Source: Schleiferia thermophila (lineage in GTDB: Bacteria > Bacteroidota > Bacteroidia > Flavobacteriales > Schleiferiaceae). From it: 64,000 nt of DNA. The notes beneath the pieces are model-generated. The model did not search any database and had not been told where the DNA came from. It saw only the letters and a program-made list of their open reading frames with translations. Below, piece by piece: positions 61,063 through 64,000 of the stretch (the first letter of the stretch is position 1; every line of letters begins with the position of its first letter). The stretch spans positions 124,001 to 188,000 of the forward strand of contig NZ_QPJS01000002.1 in NCBI RefSeq assembly GCF_003337435.1, read 5' to 3'. The position numbers were made by a program, and so were the translations under genes.

Positions 61063-62214
61063 TTGATTTATCTCGATTACGCATCTACCACACCACTGTG
61101 CCCCATAGCGCGCGAAGCTATTTCTGAAGCTTTTGAAGTCTGGGGCAACCCCTCATCACTTCATACGGTCGGCCGTAAGGCTAAGGCATTTTTGGAGCTT
61201 TCCAGACGTAAGCTCTCCGAAGCCCTGGGAGTATTACCTGCAGAGCTATATTTTACGTCCGGTGCCACAGAAGCCACAAATTGGGCATTGTGGATAGCGG
61301 CACGTTCTGGCATTAAGCGAATCATCACATCGCCTATCGAACACAAAGCCACTTTAGAACCCCTAAACCAACTGGTTGAAGTTTTCAATATAAGCATAAG
61401 CTGGCTTAATGTTCTTGCAGATGGGCAATATGACCTGGAACATCTGGATAAACTTTTGTCGGACAGTAAAGACCCAACAATGGTTTCTTCGATTTGGGTC
61501 CACAATGAACTAGGAAATATTCAACCTATTAAGGAAATTTCCACCCTATGCCGCCGGTATAAAGCACTTTTGCATGTCGATGCGGTCCAGGCAATTGCCA
61601 AGATACCTGTTGATTTGCACTTGGCCGATTTGGCCTCTGTTTCAGCACATAAATTTTATGGACCAAAAGGCGTGGGAAGCCTCTTTATTCACAAAAATAT
61701 CTCGCACAAATGGCCCTTAATAGCCGGAGGAAGCCAAGAACGAAGCATAAGAGGAGGCACTGAACCCACCCTTCTCATTCCTGGAATGAGTGCTGCACTT
61801 CATCACACCTTAGCCCGACGAGAGGACCATTACAAACAACTTATTAATCTGAAAAGGCTTCTTTTTGAGCGGCTTTCGGATATAAAGGTTGAGTTCAATG
61901 GAGCGGCATCATCTGATGAAAATCATTTTCCGGGAATTGTCAATATCAGTTTGCCTGATGAAGATGACACAGGTCGATTGCTGTTTGAGCTCGATTTAGC
62001 TGGCATAGCAGTGTCAGCGGGCAGTGCGTGCAACAGTGGAAGTCTAAAACCATCCCATGTCATTAGCTATTTGTATCCTCAGCGAGTAAAATATGCAAAC
62101 CTTAGAATATCAATGGGTTCTGAAACCACTTCCAATGAAATCATCGAATTTTGTCAGATACTGAAAAAATGTTTGCCAAAATCATCCCTCACTTCCAGCC
62201 ATCAGCACGGATAA
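61063..62214 (+). CDS. Cysteine desulfurase, NifS/IscS family
   Basis: This 383-residue PLP enzyme takes sulfur from cysteine for Fe-S clusters or tRNA thiolation. It starts (TTG codon) with IYLDYASTTPLCPIAREAIS. The other family motifs are YFTSGATEATNWALWIAARS, LLHVDAVQAIAKIPVDL, the PLP lysine in VSAHKFYGPKGVGSLFIHK (near residue 197), IAGGSQERSIRGGTEPTLLI and the catalytic cysteine SAGSACNSGS near residue 322. It is in one operon with the class V gene before it. Its 3' end overlaps the converging methyltransferase gene by 33 nt. No scaffold protein (IscU) is next to it. Confidence 0.93.
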   Translation: MIYLDYASTTPLCPIAREAISEAFEVWGNPSSLHTVGRKAKAFLELSRRKLSEALGVLPAELYFTSGATEATNWALWIAARSGIKRIITSPIEHKATLEPLNQLVEVFNISISWLNVLADGQYDLEHLDKLLSDSKDPTMVSSIWVHNELGNIQPIKEISTLCRRYKALLHVDAVQAIAKIPVDLHLADLASVSAHKFYGPKGVGSLFIHKNISHKWPLIAGGSQERSIRGGTEPTLLIPGMSAALHHTLARREDHYKQLINLKRLLFERLSDIKVEFNGAASSDENHFPGIVNISLPDEDDTGRLLFELDLAGIAVSAGSACNSGSLKPSHVISYLYPQRVKYANLRISMGSETTSNEIIEFCQILKKCLPKSSLTSSHQHG

Positions 62215-62940
62215 AGCTATTCCTGCAGCTACGGCCACATTAAGCGACGAAGTACTGCCTTTCATCGGAATTTTGACTTCATTCTGACAAAGTTTTCGCA
62301 AATCCGTGGCAATTCCATTTTCTTCATTTCCCATCAATAGGGCGAAAGGTCTTTGTACTTTCAGTTCATAGATTGATTTTTGGGCTTTTTCGGTGCAGGC
62401 TATGGTCTCAAACCCGCTGTCTTTTAAGTACCTGAGAGTGTTTCTCAGATTGTCTTCCCTGCAAATAGGCAAACGTGCCAGTGCACCGGCACTGGTTTTC
62501 ATTGCATCGCTGTTTACGGAGGCACTGCCCTTTTTGGGTATGACTACTGCATGGGCCCCCAGACACTCAGCTGTGCGAACTATAGAGCCAAAGTTTCGGA
62601 CATCACTTACTCTGTCCAGCAGCACTAAAACAGGCAACGTACCATTTGACAACAAACGATTTACCACCTCTTCCGCACGGTAGAACTCAACTTCGGCAAG
62701 CCAAGCTGCTACAAACTGGTGGTTTTTGTCTCTGATAAAAGAGAATTTTTCAGGTGGAACTTCCTGTACAAAAACCCCTGTTGCTTTTGCTTCCGCTTTG
62801 ATTTTTTGTACTATAGGCGGATTGTAGTGTTTTTTTACAATGATTTTATCCAGGCTTATTCCAGCTTTCAGAGCTTCAAGTATGGGTTTAGAACCAAAAA
62901 TAAGGTTGTCGCTGGAGTCTGATTTGTTGGTCTCTTTCAT
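62182..62940 (-). CDS. rlmB: RlmB/TrmH-family RNA 2'-O-methyltransferase
   Basis: From ATG 62940 this SpoU-family enzyme has 252 residues. The N-terminal substrate-binding domain starts LIFGSKPILEALKAGISLDK. The knotted methyltransferase domain has motif 1 (LDRVSDVRNFGSIVRTAECL), motif 2 (FALLMGNEENGI) and motif 3 (IPMKGSTSSLNVAVAAGIAL). RlmB methylates G2251 of 23S rRNA; TrmH-like tRNA methylation is an alternative that sequence alone does not exclude. Upstream in-frame ATGs lie inside the GWxTD gene and precede no conserved sequence. The 5' end overlaps that gene by 53 nt and the 3' end overlaps the desulfurase gene. Confidence 0.9.
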   Translation of the reverse strand: MKETNKSDSSDNLIFGSKPILEALKAGISLDKIIVKKHYNPPIVQKIKAEAKATGVFVQEVPPEKFSFIRDKNHQFVAAWLAEVEFYRAEEVVNRLLSNGTLPVLVLLDRVSDVRNFGSIVRTAECLGAHAVVIPKKGSASVNSDAMKTSAGALARLPICREDNLRNTLRYLKDSGFETIACTEKAQKSIYELKVQRPFALLMGNEENGIATDLRKLCQNEVKIPMKGSTSSLNVAVAAGIALSVLMAGSEG

Positions 62941-64000
62941 CTTGTTCTTTCTTGATGTCCCTGATGGAGTAGATGCGGCCATTACGCCAGGCATCCACTG
63001 CCTGCCCCCAAATGTAGCGGTATTGGTCGTTTCGCTCCAGCACATGGTAAAAACCCGAGAAAGGAAGCCTGATTACATGAAAATTAAATCGATATTGCAT
63101 CGTGCTGTTGTCATCGCCATAAATCCATAGTTCTTTGTCGTTGTATCGGTATACGATGTTGGGAGGTCCAAAGATGATGTATATCATTCCTCTATCTGTC
63201 TTCCACCCCTCTTTAAAAGATGTGAAAAGCTCATTGGCACGCTGTACTCTTCCGTAGTAGGCTTTTACGAGATTTCTGGCTTTTTCCGGATTACCGGCTT
63301 TTAATAGCCAGAATTGGTCTGCAAGGAATTTCAATGAGTCAGGTTCATTGGCCTGCAAGTTGTCAAATTCTCTTTGGGTGGTTAGGTATCGGAGTGGACC
63401 GACCAATTGATTTCGCCTGTTAATTAATGGGTAATCGTCGTTGCGAACCATCAGATAAAACCCCTCCAGACTGGTTGTGTCTATCTGAAAGAGATAAAAT
63501 CCAGATTTTTCTAAACACATACAACTGGAATCCTTAACCAAATATCCAAGATATTTTACCTTTCCAATATTGAGCTCTTCCTGGGAATTGGAAAAGGGAG
63601 GTTGAGCCACATGAAATGGCTCAAAAAGATAGCGCACGAAGATTTTTTCACTCCCGGGATGCGTGACACATATTGTGTCACCTGAATAAAAATACTTGTT
63701 GACCAATGGGTTCCCTTCTGAATCTTCGATGTTAAAAAAGGTACGTGATTGATTTGAAGATCTGTCCAGGTATTCAAAAAAGCTGTATTCTAGATTTCTA
63801 TTAAGGTCTTTGACAGTAAGCAGCCCCAATGGCCTGGGGATGTTTTCATTGGACTTAACTTCGATGGGAATGCTTCCGATGATCTTTCCGTTTTGTTCCG
63901 ATTTTTTAATTTTGATTTTTATACTTCCGCTATCTAGAATTTGAACTGGTGGACTATATCCGGTCACTATGGCATAGTGCAATTCCACATTAGCTATAAA
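62888..64000 (-). CDS. GWxTD domain protein (5' part outside the window)
   Basis: The frame is open to the right edge: the codons before the GTG at 63988 (F-I-A-N) contain no stop, so the true start is beyond the window. About 370 residues are visible. The middle is beta-rich (IPIEVKSNENIPRPLGLLTV). The C-terminal GWxTD domain contains FTSFKEGWKTDRGMIYIIFG followed by PPNIVYRYNDKELWIYGDDN and the aromatic end FSGFYHVLERNDQYRYIWGQ. Proteins of this family are exported in Bacteroidota and related phyla, and their role is not known. It ends IRLQRQPYFWF, overlapping the start of rlmB. Confidence 0.85.
   Translation of the reverse strand, partial: FIANVELHYAIVTGYSPPVQILDSGSIKIKIKKSEQNGKIIGSIPIEVKSNENIPRPLGLLTVKDLNRNLEYSFFEYLDRSSNQSRTFFNIEDSEGNPLVNKYFYSGDTICVTHPGSEKIFVRYLFEPFHVAQPPFSNSQEELNIGKVKYLGYLVKDSSCMCLEKSGFYLFQIDTTSLEGFYLMVRNDDYPLINRRNQLVGPLRYLTTQREFDNLQANEPDSLKFLADQFWLLKAGNPEKARNLVKAYYGRVQRANELFTSFKEGWKTDRGMIYIIFGPPNIVYRYNDKELWIYGDDNSTMQYRFNFHVIRLPFSGFYHVLERNDQYRYIWGQAVDAWRNGRIYSIRDIKKEQDERDQQIRLQRQPYFWF

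Noticed and set aside
1-64000. CRISPR arrays, prophage, integrases, toxin-antitoxin pairs and restriction genes
   Set aside because: None seen: no short regularly spaced direct repeats, and no genes of these types among the supported coding regions.

Overview
The window comes from a member of the Bacteroidota, most likely a Saprospiria- or Chitinophagia-like environmental bacterium (the phylum is firm, the lower ranks are inference). The evidence is two SusC/SusD pairs, a CHRD protein with a type IX secretion C-terminal sorting signal, a type III glutamine synthetase, DUF1573 and DUF4286 proteins, a GWxTD protein, and promoters of the TTTG / TAnnTTTG type that is specific to this phylum. Shine-Dalgarno sequences are generally absent. 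There are no rRNA genes, CRISPR arrays, phage or intact insertion sequences, so this reads as an ordinary chromosomal segment.

Layout. 1-6 kb: the end of a PAS sensor gene (cut by the left edge), then a DUF4286 / TPR protein / lipoprotein / omega-amidase-like run on the minus strand, with a divergent secreted TPR protein. 6-9.6 kb: isocitrate dehydrogenase (minus), acyl-CoA thioesterase and purD (plus). 10.4-14 kb: an ECF sigma factor, its RskA-type anti-sigma factor and a four-CHRD surface protein. 14.4-19.4 kb: a SAM-I riboswitch controlling metH and metF, followed by tRNA-Ala(GGC). 19.6-22.8 kb: rfbA, sod, ddl and coaD. 23-28.7 kb (minus): folE, murB, an aminotransferase, a DUF1573 protein and a prolyl oligopeptidase. 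28.8-34.5 kb (minus): a three-gene RND efflux operon. 34.6-37.4 kb: a frameshifted multi-PAS sensor without an ATPase domain plus a stand-alone receiver. 37.4-41.1 kb (minus): type III glutamine synthetase and a CoA-transferase. 41.3-45.1 kb: a radical SAM protein, a Wzz-like protein and an O-antigen-ligase-like protein. 45.2-56 kb: two SusC/SusD systems with two accessory exported proteins. 56.1-64 kb: Hsp20, lipoamide dehydrogenase, about 1 kb of apparently decayed DNA, two class V PLP enzymes, an RlmB-type methyltransferase and a GWxTD protein that runs off the right edge.

The most unusual signal is a set of GC-rich structured repeats just after stop codons. Three copies of a roughly 175 bp family (A: 1236-1409, 9591-9766, 22832-23006) follow DUF4286, purD and folE in the sense direction. 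Two copies of a related family (B: 42338-42502, 58382-58545) have the same opening architecture. Stems are kept while loop and stem bases differ between copies, which suggests selection on a folded RNA or hairpin DNA rather than a protein. Other items worth a look are the ATPase-less HisKA-like sensor with its receiver, the enlarged SAM riboswitch, the sigma/anti-sigma/CHRD unit, and several tightly overlapping gene boundaries.
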